Source: Algoriphagus mannitolivorans DSM 15301
GTDB taxonomy: Bacteria > Bacteroidota > Bacteroidia > Cytophagales > Cyclobacteriaceae
Direction of reading: 5' to 3'
Assembly (NCBI RefSeq): GCF_000429425.1
Contig: NZ_AUBV01000010.1
Coordinates: forward strand, 1 to 64,000
DNA: 64,000 nucleotides
Position 1 is the first letter of the stretch. Each line of letters begins with the position of its first letter. The position numbers and the translations under genes are program-made. Below are positions 42,301 to 51,791 of this stretch, in pieces. Under the pieces are notes generated by a model. The model saw only the letters and a list, made by a program, of their open reading frames with translations. It ran no database searches and had not been told where the DNA came from.

Positions 42301-45300
42301 AACAGTCAAATTGCTTTGTGAATAAAAATCTCCGCTCAATAAAGTCAGCTTATTAGCTAGGGTTGATGGAGCATCCATTAGTAATTCCAGGCCGGCAGAT
42401 TTATTTATTTCAAGATTGAAAAAGTTATTGATTCCCGATCCTGTTATGGCTTGGTCATCCGAGTTTGATGCAAAAATAACTTTACCATTTCCAGGAATAA
42501 ATGTTCCGTCATTATTCCAGTTTTCCTCCAAGGTTAGATTTCTTCCAGAGGACATGGTAAGTGTGGCCCCGCTTTCAATATCGAGACTGAAAATGCTGAC
42601 GTTTCCTGCGCTGATCAAAGGCTGATTGGGGGCTGCGCTACTGATAGTTACAGCTGAAGTAGAATTAGGTACTCCTCCACACCAGTTGGTGGCAGTATTC
42701 CAGGCTGTGGAGATATAGCCCAGCCATAGTCCGGCCGAACATGTGCTAGTGCTGACAGTGAGTTGCCCGGTACCTGTAGTGCCAAAATACTGAGTAACCT
42801 TGTAGGTGGCTGAGGAAGCAGAGGAACCAAAGGATCCATTAGGTTGGCCTATGGAGCCGAGAGATAGATTTGCAGCGGTATGGTTGACATTCAGTAATTT
42901 GGCGACAGCAGCACCGGTTATGGATAAAGTTCCGGTTATGCTGCTTACTCCTGAAAACACCTTATCTCCAGACCCTTGGAGAACGAGGTCCGAGTAGGTT
43001 ATTGCTGGTAAGGTTTGAATTCCAGAGTCAGAAAAGACCACCTTGGATCCCGTGGCAGTTATTGACCCCGAGGTAGTGAAATTACCTGAAGCGATTTCAA
43101 TTTCTCCTCCGGCACTGAGAGGGTCTAATGTAGTTGTCCCTGAAGTATTAAGTGTTTTTAAGGTATTGTAAGTGCCAAAAACAACCCTTTGCCCACCGGA
43201 AGTGGAGGTGTAATTTACCTCAAAGGACCAATTGACCCCTCGAGGCAGGGGAGGATTTGCAGTACTTGCTGTTTTCAATAAGCCTGTTCCAGTAGTGGAC
43301 AAGGAGCCATTGCTTAGGACGAAAGTGGCAAGGTTTAATGACCTACCACTCGGAATATTCAAGGACCCTGTGTGAGTGATTGCTGTACTGGCTGTCAGCT
43401 CATTGGCAGAGATCAAATTCAGGGTGATGTTTCTCAATCCGACTCCGGAAATTTCAGCACCAGTAGTTTTACCATTGCCTTCATAGGTCACATCATAGGG
43501 GTTGGTTCCTTGGATGGCACCTGTAAATGTGGTGGTAGCACCTGTGGTACCTCCCCGGATCACCTGGGAATTAGCTCCCATAGTTAATCGGGTAGAAGCG
43601 ATGAAAGTGCCCGATGTAAGCGAGAGCGTATTGCTTATGGTAAGATTTGAATTGAGTGTGAACTGCTCAGCCGAAAGTTTTTCCAGATTTAAACGGTAGA
43701 CCGTTGTGCTGGACGTTCCGCCAAAGGATTGGTTTCCGCTTCCCTTTACAGTGATTCTTCCAAGGTTAGGAATAAAGGTCCCGTTATTGACCCAGTTACC
43801 ATGCATATCCAAGTTGAATGCTCCGGAAAATGCCAAGCTTGCCCCGGTCTGAATGGTTAAATTTCTAGTGATACCGCCTGTACTTCCAATAATGGGCTGA
43901 TTGGGAGCCGTACCCAAAATAACCACATCAGTTGTCGATGTAGGGATTCCACTACACCAATTGGCAGCATTATTCCAATTGGTATCCGCATATCCAAGCC
44001 AAATTCCGGGTGTACAGTTACTTCCCAAGACGGTTAATACTCCCAAATCAACTGTTCCAAAAGATGAAGAAAGTCTGAAAGAGGCTGATGAAGCTGTACT
44101 TCCGAAGGTTCCTGAAGGTTGTCCGGCAATTCCAAGAACAAGAAAATTTGCTGTAGAATTGACACTTCCTAGTCTTAAAATTGCGCTCCCTCCAATGGTA
44201 AGGATATTGGAGACCGTGGTTGTTCCTGAGAAAGATTTGTTTCCGCTACCTTCTAAAATAAGATTGTTGAAGGTGATGGCAGGTACAGTTTGGTTGCCTG
44301 TACCATTAAATCTTACGGTGGAATTAGTGGAGATATAGCTGCCTGAGGCAGTAAAATTTCCTGAAGCTATTTCTATCTCTCCTCCATCAGACACGGGCGC
44401 AAGGGTATTTGTTCCCGAGGTATTGGAGACCGACAGTCCATTATAGACTCCATAGACGATTTTTTGTCCTCCAGAAACCGCAGAATAAGTGACCGGAAAT
44501 GACCAGGTTTTTCCGCTTGGGAGCGGGTTTGCTGACGTGTTTTGGGTGGTTAAAAGACCTGTTCCCGAGGTGGTCATGGAAGCATTGCTTAAAGCAAAAG
44601 TGCTCATTGCTAGCGTGTTTTCACTTGGGATGGTTAAAACTCCGCTAGGTGCAATAGAGGATGAGGCAGTCAGAGTTTGAGAGGAATTCAAGCCCAGGGT
44701 AAGGTTTCTTAGACCTGCTCCGGTTGTTTCAGCACCCGTTGTTTTACTTTGCCCTGAATACACCAAATCATAGCTATTACCTCCTTGCAATGTTCCGGTA
44801 AAAGAGGTTGGGGAAGCCACTGTTCCGCCTCTTGAGATAATAGTTTCACTCAGCGGGCTTAGTTGCGTGCCTGCATTTAGGGTACCCCAAATAAGATTTA
44901 ATGAATTGCTAAATTGGGTAGGAGAGGAGAGGGTTAAGTTTGCGCCCCCATTCACTTCCAAAATATAGAATTGACTTGAGCTTGATCCTGAAATATTGGA
45001 TGTGCCGGCATTGAATTTAAATGTGGAAGATTCAGCTTCGAAGGTTCCTGAATTGGAGAAATTAGCTCCCAGGGTATGAGTGTAAGTTCCCCCTTCAAAA
45101 GTGGCTCCGTTGGAAATGGTGAAATTGTTGCCTACAGTTAGGTTTCCGGATGCGGATTTAATTCCTGTTCCAGAAAAGGTCACCTGATAAAAATTACTAG
45201 CTCCAATCAATCCGTCCTCGCTTCCCGAAAAGACTACATTGGAGGTACCGGGAACGAAAGTCCCCAAATTGGTCCAGTTTCCGGAAACATTCAAGGTGAA

Positions 45301-48300
45301 GGTGCCGGAAATGGTGAGACTTGCCCCAGCTTCTATGTTGATGTTTTTGGCATTGGCGCCATTGGCACCGATGATTGGCTGATTGGGTGCTGTTGCCGGG
45401 ATCAGAACATCGGTATTAATACCTGGAATCCCTCCGCACCAGTTGGTAGGATCAAACCAATTCGAGGAGGTAGTACCCAACCATTCTCCATCAATACAAA
45501 TGGAGGTCACATCGATAACTCCTGTACCAGTTGTTCCGAAAAACTGGCTCAACTGATTGGTAGCAGCAGAGGCCGTACTGCCATAAGAACCTGTCGATTG
45601 AATTACATTATTGAGTAGTAAAGTTCCGACTGTCCGGTTGGTATTACCCAACTTAGCCACTGCAGCTCCTCCAATTGAAAAAGTACCATTGATTATAGTT
45701 CCATTGGAAAGAGTTTTGTCCCCGGCACCTCCAAGGGTGATGTTATTAAATGTGATTCCAGGGATATTCTGGGCAGTAGAAGCGTTAAAAACAACCGTAG
45801 AACCTGTCAAGGTGTAGGTTTGAGTGCCGGTAAGTGTAAGGGCTCCGGAAGAGATTGAGATCAAACCTTCACTGGTTTGTGCAAAAGTAACCGTGCCAGA
45901 AGTTCCAGCTAAGTCCAAATTGGCATAGGTTCCGAACACTACTTTCTGAGATCCAGTAGGGTTTCCATAGCGAACAAGAAAACTCCAATTAACTCCGCCG
46001 GGGATAGGATTAATGCTGGTATTGTTTGTGATCAAGGTACCCGTTCCCGAGGTGGTCATTCCAGCCCTAGACAATGGAAAAGTTCCCATCACTAATGTAT
46101 TTCCTGAAGGAATGGTCAAAAGTCTAGATAGACTCAAATTACTTGCTGCAGTCAAAACCGAACTGGCGTTCATGGCCAGTGTTACATCCCTAAGTCCAGC
46201 TCCAGAGATTTCTGAGGATGTAGATTTGGAACCACCTTCGAAAATTACGTCATACGCGTTACTACCCTGAATGGTGCCGTTCATTCCTGTGGAGGTGCCA
46301 GTTCCTCTTCGGGTAATCCTCGATCCAGCCCCCATGGTTAAATTAGTCCCTGCAGCAAAAGAGCCCGCGTCCAAAACTAATTGGTTGCTTAATGTAAGCG
46401 GGCCTGAAGCTGTCAATCCTGCCGAATTATCCAGGGTTAAGTTATAAAACGAATTTCCGGATGCAGCTATGGTTTGCGTAGCAACCCCATTAAAAAGAAT
46501 GTTGCTTGTTCCAGGTGTAAAGCTCGTGCTGGATGAAGTCCAGTTACCAGTTAAGGAATGGGAAAAGCTTCCCGCAGAAAAATTATTAGTAATAGAAATG
46601 TTGCCCGTACAGTTAAGGCTTCCCGTTGCAGTTTTTACGCCGGTTCCGCTAAAAGTCAGGTTGTTAAAATTACTGGCGCCGATATTTCCTGAATTGGCTC
46701 CATTGAAATTAATCGTAGACCCTGTGGCAATAAAGGTTCCGGGCTTGGACCAATTTCCTCCAACAGTGTGCATAAATGCACCGGCAGTAAAGTTCCCTGT
46801 GATTGATACGTTTCCGGCAATGCTTAGTGACCCTATAGCTGTTTTTGTCCCGGTTCCAGAAAAAGTAATGTTTTCAAAATTGGATGCTCCGATTGAAGCA
46901 GCCGTGATTCCGTTGAAATCAATTGTAGAGCCAGCTGCCGAAAAGGTACCAGAATTTGTCCAGTTTCCTCCCACTTGATAAGTGAAGGCGCCGGGAATAA
47001 AAGTGGTACCAGAACCAATGGATACATTTCCACCAATTGAGAATCCATTCACTCCTTGGGCAATTGCTGAACCCAGAATTGAGAAATTCCCGCAAATAGA
47101 GGATATTCCCGATTGAAATGTTTTGGTACCTGAGCCATTCAGGATTAATTCTCCATAGTTTTGCCCAGCTATGGTTTGGTCTAAAGCTCCGTCATATTCA
47201 ACAATACTCGTACAGGGAATGGAATAGGTCCCATAGTTTGCAGGAAAGTTATTTGCCCCGCCTACAGTTAGTCGAAGACCTCCTCCTAAACTAAAGGTAC
47301 CCCCGGTACTCCCTCTTGAAAGGGTAAAAGTGTCAAGGTCTAGGTTTCCTTGAGATACCAATAAATCACCGCTAAGGGTTACATTTCTGTTGAAGGTGAC
47401 CGTGTTGTTTCCTCCAACTCCTGTGTTTTCAATCCGAATAGTTGAAGCTGTGGCGGGGAAATTTGGACTGGAAGACTGATCTCCACTACCGTTAAAAATA
47501 TAGGTCGCAGTAGGATTGAAGGTCCGGGTGCCCGTGGAGCGAACATGTCCCGTGGCTCCGGTGGTGGCCAGCCCATCTGAAGCCCGAATCCCTAGAATAG
47601 CTCCCGCATTTATGGTAAAGGATCCGCCACCTCCAAATGTGGTGCTCGGAGAATTTGTTTGTACAAATGAATTCGCTGAAATACCCCAGTTAATGGTATT
47701 AGACACAGTACCGCCAGAAGTGAATATTTGCTGAGGTCCTCCTCCATTTAAATTGATGGTCCCTGATCCGGTACTAGTCTCTGTAATAATTCCAGCTGTC
47801 TGTGTGAAATTTCCTGCCACATTCAAAGTACCGATTCCCGAGCTAATGGTCATATTCAAAGTGCCACCAGATTGGGTAAAGTTTCCTGCAACTGTCAAAG
47901 TTCTGGAGGTGGTTGAATTCACAACTGTATAGTTGCCGTTTATAAGGTTGAAGTTTCCATCGATTATGTAACTTGACGTTTGCCTAAATTCACCCAAACC
48001 TCCATTTTGGACAGTTAGATCCCCGGTAATCCTTACGGGACCGAAATTTCCATTTACTGTGTTTTCTGAATTATTTAAAATTACAGTTCCAAAAGTTTGC
48101 CCCAAACCGGTCGGCATGGTATTGGTCACGCCAGTTATTTCCATGATAGAATTTTGGCTCCAGACTGAAGTTGGAACTGTTCCTGCATTTCTATTATGGA
48201 TATAATGGCTCCCTGCATTAAAATTGAAAATTGCTGGTGCTCTTCTTTGAAAAGTTCCAGAGGCTGCAACATTACCATTGTCAATTCCCACCTCAACAAT

Positions 48301-48717
48301 CCCATTTATGGTAGCATTCGAGGCAACCGTACTGGAGGATCTAAGAGTTAATGTTCTTGGCAGTGTTCCATCCCTGCCTAATATGATGAGTTTTGAGCCA
48401 CTATTTACCAAAATGGCATCTGAAGCATCAGCCGAAACTGTTATTATTCTGTTTCCTGTAGTTTGTGGCTTTAGGGTGATTGTGGAATTATTGGTGATTT
48501 GGATCTTACCGATGGTTTGGGAAGGAACATCTAATATTGTCAGGCTCGTCCCAGTATCAAATACAAGAATGTCGGTTGTAAGTATGGAGGATCTAGTCGG
48601 GCTCCAGTTTGTTGAGGTTCCCCAAATACCATTGTTGGGACCAATCCATCGATAGGTAGCTTGTGAATACCCGGAAAATGAAGAAAGCAATAGTAAGCAT
48701 AGAATCATGCAGCGCAT
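39349..48717 (-). CDS. Giant repeat-rich T9SS-sorted surface adhesin (second, longer copy)
   Basis: About 3,122 residues from ATG 48717; the open frame itself begins with a TTG at 48786. The signal peptide (MRCMILCLLLLSSFSGYSQ) leads into a G8/PATR-like start (YRWIGPNNGIWGTSTNW). The body is nested repeats: 70-residue units with core ASNFENITFSGTGTKTAIGS, and a ~421-residue macro-unit repeated four times (marker GAGLRNLTL/GLGLRNISL, plus the cysteine module WLG..S.NW...NWCGG.P). The last ~500 residues match the first adhesin (KGWRMIGSPITTTY, RGHYFYIFNG). The end is a T9SS type A sorting domain (NPAPNPFTDQTKIKFYLP, GMYVIQF, KLIKN). It would be exported by T9SS and displayed at the surface. It is probably a duplicate of the shorter adhesin gene. 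Confidence 0.93.
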   Translation of the reverse strand: MRCMILCLLLLSSFSGYSQATYRWIGPNNGIWGTSTNWSPTRSSILTTDILVFDTGTSLTILDVPSQTIGKIQITNNSTITLKPQTTGNRIITVSADASDAILVNSGSKLIILGRDGTLPRTLTLRSSSTVASNATINGIVEVGIDNGNVAASGTFQRRAPAIFNFNAGSHYIHNRNAGTVPTSVWSQNSIMEITGVTNTMPTGLGQTFGTVILNNSENTVNGNFGPVRITGDLTVQNGGLGEFRQTSSYIIDGNFNLINGNYTVVNSTTSRTLTVAGNFTQSGGTLNMTISSGIGTLNVAGNFTQTAGIITETSTGSGTINLNGGGPQQIFTSGGTVSNTINWGISANSFVQTNSPSTTFGGGGSFTINAGAILGIRASDGLATTGATGHVRSTGTRTFNPTATYIFNGSGDQSSSPNFPATASTIRIENTGVGGNNTVTFNRNVTLSGDLLVSQGNLDLDTFTLSRGSTGGTFSLGGGLRLTVGGANNFPANYGTYSIPCTSIVEYDGALDQTIAGQNYGELILNGSGTKTFQSGISSICGNFSILGSAIAQGVNGFSIGGNVSIGSGTTFIPGAFTYQVGGNWTNSGTFSAAGSTIDFNGITAASIGASNFENITFSGTGTKTAIGSLSIAGNVSITGNFTAGAFMHTVGGNWSKPGTFIATGSTINFNGANSGNIGASNFNNLTFSGTGVKTATGSLNCTGNISITNNFSAGSFSHSLTGNWTSSSTSFTPGTSNILFNGVATQTIAASGNSFYNLTLDNSAGLTASGPLTLSNQLVLDAGSFAAGTNLTMGAGSRITRRGTGTSTGMNGTIQGSNAYDVIFEGGSKSTSSEISGAGLRDVTLAMNASSVLTAASNLSLSRLLTIPSGNTLVMGTFPLSRAGMTTSGTGTLITNNTSINPIPGGVNWSFLVRYGNPTGSQKVVFGTYANLDLAGTSGTVTFAQTSEGLISISSGALTLTGTQTYTLTGSTVVFNASTAQNIPGITFNNITLGGAGDKTLSNGTIINGTFSIGGAAVAKLGNTNRTVGTLLLNNVIQSTGSYGSTASAATNQLSQFFGTTGTGVIDVTSICIDGEWLGTTSSNWFDPTNWCGGIPGINTDVLIPATAPNQPIIGANGANAKNINIEAGASLTISGTFTLNVSGNWTNLGTFVPGTSNVVFSGSEDGLIGASNFYQVTFSGTGIKSASGNLTVGNNFTISNGATFEGGTYTHTLGANFSNSGTFEAESSTFKFNAGTSNISGSSSSQFYILEVNGGANLTLSSPTQFSNSLNLIWGTLNAGTQLSPLSETIISRGGTVASPTSFTGTLQGGNSYDLVYSGQSKTTGAETTGAGLRNLTLGLNSSQTLTASSSIAPSGVLTIPSENTLAMSTFALSNASMTTSGTGLLTTQNTSANPLPSGKTWSFPVTYSAVSGGQKIVYGVYNGLSVSNTSGTNTLAPVSDGGEIEIASGNFTASGSYISTNSTVRFNGTGNQTVPAITFNNLILEGSGNKSFSGTTTVSNILTIGGSAILRLGSVNSTANFLVLGIAGQPSGTFGSTASSASFRLSSSFGTVDLGVLTVLGSNCTPGIWLGYADTNWNNAANWCSGIPTSTTDVVILGTAPNQPIIGSTGGITRNLTIQTGASLAFSGAFNLDMHGNWVNNGTFIPNLGRITVKGSGNQSFGGTSSTTVYRLNLEKLSAEQFTLNSNLTISNTLSLTSGTFIASTRLTMGANSQVIRGGTTGATTTFTGAIQGTNPYDVTYEGNGKTTGAEISGVGLRNITLNLISANELTASTAITHTGSLNIPSGRSLNLATFVLSNGSLSTTGTGLLKTASTANPPLPRGVNWSFEVNYTSTSGGQRVVFGTYNTLKTLNTSGTTTLDPLSAGGEIEIASGNFTTSGSITATGSKVVFSDSGIQTLPAITYSDLVLQGSGDKVFSGVSSITGTLSITGAAVAKLLNVNHTAANLSLGSIGQPNGSFGSSASSATYKVTQYFGTTGTGQLTVSTSTCSAGLWLGYISTAWNTATNWCGGVPNSTSAVTISSAAPNQPLISAGNVSIFSLDIESGATLTMSSGRNLTLEENWNNDGTFIPGNGKVIFASNSDDQAITGSGINNFFNLEINKSAGLELLMDAPSTLANKLTLLSGDFYSQSNLTVLANSSIDVTAGVFYGSIQGSNPYDITYLGASKTSASEVSGLGLRNISLSLSASATLTAGTSIAMSGTLSIPSGLTLAMGGNALSGNLTPSGTGLLTSSNTSASPLPGGKNWTFGVTYSSNTGGQKVVYGTYNGLAVSNNSGVTNFAPETDGAITIATGNLTLTGAGTKNASTSRFRFTASGDQTIPALTFKNLELAGSGDKTFGGSLTVVEELSISGTAVARLLNANHNSNTVTLGATVQPSGTYGSTASSAQYKLNTYFGTSGTGILTVATGLCTAGTWFGVTSTDWNTASNWCGGIPALTTNVVIPAATPFSPSIGLAGGKAQNLTINSGATLTISGAHLLEVAGNWTNNGTFNPGTTSTVEFKSSAASTINGGSFANISFTGSGTKTINNTLSISGNITPVSAPVVLSNPFSMTLNSGMTMEILSSGSVNTAGASSKLILQPNAIYVNRSTSNPRIEVKQLFTGEKGWRMIGSPITTTYATLTSGFETQGFAGSTNPTLQPNLLWWDETDKGTSLQGWRQPSSLGATAPAGRGHYFYIFNGAAKPSPSLGNYTDLLPITMATLGTEVNLASGNFDFGITFTPRPSNLQTQTESVIEVNQADQGFNLIANPTASYLDWDATSGWIKTNIDQSIYVWDPASSSFLTWNGTIGSLGNGRIAPFQGFWVRSNASSPSLQLSGNGAKTLNSKSFFGRELQEVSPHFHLRLSGESLSAETYISFGGDGKPGMDPKDAYQLESLAENWLLLYTYGSTQTKTPLVINHQAPLDENEKVIPLHLAASKGGKPVRGSYLMDWTLPENLDPSITVLLMDHISQRAINMRDQSAYSFTFEAPQVPNARKNGTFDPLNPPQAVIFESPYETGIVSANARTESSSPKRPFTIFISGKIESDIGYLPQIPKLFNPAPNPFTDQTKIKFYLPGPALAKIQIINLLGQVVGEFPLQDYAAGVHELDWTPKTMELAPGMYVIQFSTGTFQLSQKLIKN
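42169..46189 (-). repeat. Hierarchical macro-repeats of ~421 residues within the 3,122-residue adhesin
   Basis: The arginine codon of the marker GLR (in GAGLRDV, GAGLRNL, GVGLRNI, GLGLRNI) falls at 46189, 44707, 43432 and 42169. Distances are 1,482, 1,275 and 1,263 bases, i.e. 494, 425 and 421 residues. The extra ~69 residues in the first interval correspond to one additional 70-residue unit (around 45075-45290). The two repeat levels are therefore combined in one protein. Confidence 0.8.
46351..46980 (-). repeat. Tandem 70-residue units in the second adhesin
   Basis: The same phase marker as in the first adhesin (cagttaccagttaaggaatg, caatttcctccaacagtgtg, cagtttcctcccacttgata) ends at 46560, 46770 and 46980, again exactly 210 bases apart. 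The repeat family is thus shared by the two genes. Confidence 0.8.
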
Positions 48718-49214
48718 GATTTTCCAAAAAATCCGAACTTTAATTTGGCTGGGATTCAGGTCCAAGCCTAAGTTATTGGATGTCAATCGTTAACAGGTCG
48801 TTTCAATTTAACTTATAGGGGGTAATTCTAATGGAGTGTGATTTTGGCTGGTGGGTGTTCCCTCCATATTCAAGGACTTTTTTCTCAAATAGAATGACTT
48901 AATTAGGGGAAATTTTACACGAAGGAAATTAAAATTTCTCAATCCACAAATAGGCTTAAAAGCAAGACCAAAAACATTTTTTTTAAGCCTTTTTTATTTT
49001 TTAAATACCTCAAAAAACTCGAAATAATTGGGATTATTTTCATTGAAATCAACAAGCTTTTTTGGCTTTTGTTTAAATCAGTTGATAATAGCTATTGCTG
49101 GTTATTTGGGGACTCATTTTGATGAATTTTTTTCTAAATGGATTTAGATTATTGGCATTTGAACCTAAAAGGATGGTATAAATCCCTTCGCCCCAGACAA
49201 TTCCTACAACCACG
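48718..49214. other. Intergenic region upstream of the second adhesin
   Basis: About 500 bases without a recognisable gene, AT-rich with several T runs around 48960-49080. It probably contains the adhesin promoter. I could not identify a clear promoter box. Confidence 0.45.
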
Positions 49215-49215
49215 C

Positions 49216-49245
49216 AAAAAGGGCTGCCTAATTGATAGGCAGCCC
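49216..49245 (-). terminator. Terminator of the OmpA-family operon
   Basis: Stem gggctgcct / aggcagccc with a seven-base loop is followed on the minus strand by five T residues. It lies 95 bases after the OmpA-family stop. Confidence 0.8.
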
Positions 49246-49339
49246 CATTTGTTTTCTTGGTGGATTATTTCAATTCTTCAATTCGGAATGGTCTTTTAGA
49301 GAAAATTCGGATGGAAATAGAAAGCCAATTTTTAAAAGC

Positions 49340-51787
49340 TTACTCCACTTTTTCCTTGAATCTTACCTCCACTTTTCGATCCGTGTCAACTGAGCCCTTG
49401 CTTTTTCCCCTGATAATTAATCCTCCGACATTGGAGTTGATTCTGGTGGGATTGATTCCAAGAGAGGTCAAATAGTCCCGAACAGCATTTACCCTCTTCT
49501 CAGAAATCCGGAGGTTGTAGGCAATGCTGCCAGTGTTGTCCGCGAATCCTCTCAAATCGACTTTCAATTCAGGGAAGGAATTCAGCATATTTTTTACCTG
49601 AATCAGTTTTTCCTTTTCGGCATCGGTAAGGCTGGTTTGATTTATTCCAAAATAAACTTCAATCTCACTTAAAAGGGAATAGGTGAGGGAATCGACTTTT
49701 TTCTCAATATAAACAGTGTCTGTTTTTACCTCCACTTTCGGTGTTGCGACCAATCGCTGGAGGCTATCAATCAGAATAGAGTCTGCTTGGATTTGGTCAA
49801 TCCAGATCGAATCTCTTTTGGCCAGCTCCTCTTCTAAGCTCCGATCCTTTGAACTTGGGGTGATGGTCGCAGTTGTGGTTGCCGCACCTGCCGCTAATCT
49901 TTGCTGCTCAAGTCGCTTATTTCTTTCCTCAAAGATTTCTTGCTTCTGCCTTTCAAGTTCTAATTTTCTTTGCTCCTTCAGCTCCTCGCCTTCGGTTTTG
50001 GCAGTCAAGGCTTCACGTCTCAAATTTTGGGAGTCGGTGACTTGCTGACTGGATAATTTGGAGGCAAATACTCTCATCATGGCAGAATCTCTTACGGCTT
50101 GAGCTTGGAGCATTTCTGATTTAAACTGATCCATTTTTGCCTCAAAATCCGCTCTACTCATCATGTCTTCGGAAGGAGTTGGGCTGGTAGATTTTTTGGA
50201 TTTCAGGACTGTCTCCTGATCTTGAGTTTTAGTAGGGAAATCCGTCTTTCTTACTTCCGTTTTGACATTCAAAACAGAGTCCATAGTGCTAAGGGAAGCT
50301 TTGTCATCTTGTAAAAGGATTTGCGCCTCTCCAGAGCTTAAATAAAGGATTTTACTGACTTGACCGGGATAAATCAGGAGTTGATTTACCATTCCAGCAG
50401 TGTCCACAGGAGTTTTAAAACGATCTTTGGAAACTGTGCCAAGAGAATCCTGTTTGGCCTTCAATTCAGAGTCTAGGAAATTTAAGCTTGTGATTTTTCC
50501 CATGGAATAAGAGCGCTCGTTTTCGAGTTCAAGCACTCTACTTTGCTTGACAGAATCCGAGAGTGTGGAGTCTTTCGCTATCATCTCCATCCGATTTTCC
50601 AGCTGATCCATTTCCTCAGTAGTTTCCAAAAGTTCCATGCGAATTTCTTCTCTTTGAGAAGAAATAGAATCTTTGAAAAATTCATGTGCAGCCAAACCTG
50701 AGGAGTCTATTCGGATGGTTCCTCCTGCATTCATTTTTTGCCACCCTGGCAATTGGATTACAGTAAAATAATTGACAGTGCTTTCTGGTAGGGTTTTGGG
50801 AGCTACCTTTTCCACAGAGTCCACTGGCTCCATTTGTTTTTTGATCAAGGCTTGGGGCACGTAGGTGAATTGTCTTTGGATGACAGGAGGAGTAAAGCTT
50901 TTCTTATTTGCTCCAAAGCTGAACTTGATACCCATTCCATGATAAATGTACCAATCCGACCGACCATCCGGATTACCTCGGTAGGGTTGGTCCGCAGAAG
51001 ATGTATTGGTTCCCGGACGTGCAGCATACCGTTGAAAATCGTTTTCGTAGGTAGTACGGTATGGGCCGGAGACATCATCCAAATAATCTGTAGCAGCTCT
51101 TTTGAAATCTGACTGGGCAAAGATTTCTATACCCTTGCTCAGTCTGATTCTAAAACCAAGTCCCAAATTGGCATAAAAGGAAGTTTTAGAATATCCACCC
51201 GGAAGCTCTGTTTCAAGCCCACGGAGTTTGGTTTCAAAAGTTCCGTCAGGAATCAAAGATGAATTGGTGTAATCGTAGCGGGATCCATTTGCATTCAAAA
51301 GGTCTCCAAATACCTCAAAGGATTGAAAGCCTGCACCTAACGTGATATAGGGCGCCAAAAAGGACTTTCCGGATAGTAGCCAATTGTTATCGGGCTTAAA
51401 TACAAAGGATAGTCCTGCATCGAAAAGGTTGGTTTGGAAATTGAGAGCCCGATCAAAGTTTTCACCATCCAAGTATAAGGAGCCGTCATTTTTCACCAAT
51501 CGATCTCCTGATCCAAATTGATAGCTTCCCGCGGTCAACATTAAGCCTACTGAATTTCCTAAGGCATATTCCATAGAGGCTTGGTAAGACAGACGATCGG
51601 TGTAGTGCTCATAGCTGTCGTAGAGCTTGGTGAAGTCTTTGAAATTCCTGATTCCGATGGGTCTAATGTCCCCGTAATAATTGGTAGTTCCGGCGCTCAG
51701 TCCAAATCTCCATTTGTACCCATATTGTTGGGAAACAGCGGGGGAAAGGGTGCCCAAAAAGGCGAGAAGAATAAGTAGCTTTTTCAT
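49340..51787 (-). CDS. Envelope protein with N-terminal barrel, coiled coil and OmpA domain
   Basis: An 815-residue exported protein (start at ATG 51787, signal peptide ending near AVSQ; an upstream frame to 51808 is less likely). The first ~270 residues have beta strands with aromatic ends typical of an outer-membrane barrel (FGLSAGTTNYYGDIRP, FYANLGLGFRIRLS). Residues about 340-660 are charged coiled coil (REEIRMELLETTEEMDQLEN, LKEQRKLELERQKQEIFEER). The C-terminal OmpA domain has the peptidoglycan-contact pair in LRGFADNTGSIAYNLRISEK (Asp and Arg conserved) and the VNAVRDYLTSLGI helix. It should tie the outer membrane to the cell wall. It sits four bases after its partner gene, with a usable AAGG before the start. 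Confidence 0.9.
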   Translation of the reverse strand: MKKLLILLAFLGTLSPAVSQQYGYKWRFGLSAGTTNYYGDIRPIGIRNFKDFTKLYDSYEHYTDRLSYQASMEYALGNSVGLMLTAGSYQFGSGDRLVKNDGSLYLDGENFDRALNFQTNLFDAGLSFVFKPDNNWLLSGKSFLAPYITLGAGFQSFEVFGDLLNANGSRYDYTNSSLIPDGTFETKLRGLETELPGGYSKTSFYANLGLGFRIRLSKGIEIFAQSDFKRAATDYLDDVSGPYRTTYENDFQRYAARPGTNTSSADQPYRGNPDGRSDWYIYHGMGIKFSFGANKKSFTPPVIQRQFTYVPQALIKKQMEPVDSVEKVAPKTLPESTVNYFTVIQLPGWQKMNAGGTIRIDSSGLAAHEFFKDSISSQREEIRMELLETTEEMDQLENRMEMIAKDSTLSDSVKQSRVLELENERSYSMGKITSLNFLDSELKAKQDSLGTVSKDRFKTPVDTAGMVNQLLIYPGQVSKILYLSSGEAQILLQDDKASLSTMDSVLNVKTEVRKTDFPTKTQDQETVLKSKKSTSPTPSEDMMSRADFEAKMDQFKSEMLQAQAVRDSAMMRVFASKLSSQQVTDSQNLRREALTAKTEGEELKEQRKLELERQKQEIFEERNKRLEQQRLAAGAATTTATITPSSKDRSLEEELAKRDSIWIDQIQADSILIDSLQRLVATPKVEVKTDTVYIEKKVDSLTYSLLSEIEVYFGINQTSLTDAEKEKLIQVKNMLNSFPELKVDLRGFADNTGSIAYNLRISEKRVNAVRDYLTSLGINPTRINSNVGGLIIRGKSKGSVDTDRKVEVRFKEKVE

Positions 51788-51791
51788 TTCC

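Noticed and set aside
35401-46980. Regularly spaced repeats in the adhesin genes as a possible CRISPR array
   Set aside because: The repeats are 210 bases long, in frame, and encode conserved residues of one protein; there are no short identical repeats separated by unique spacers and no cas genes.
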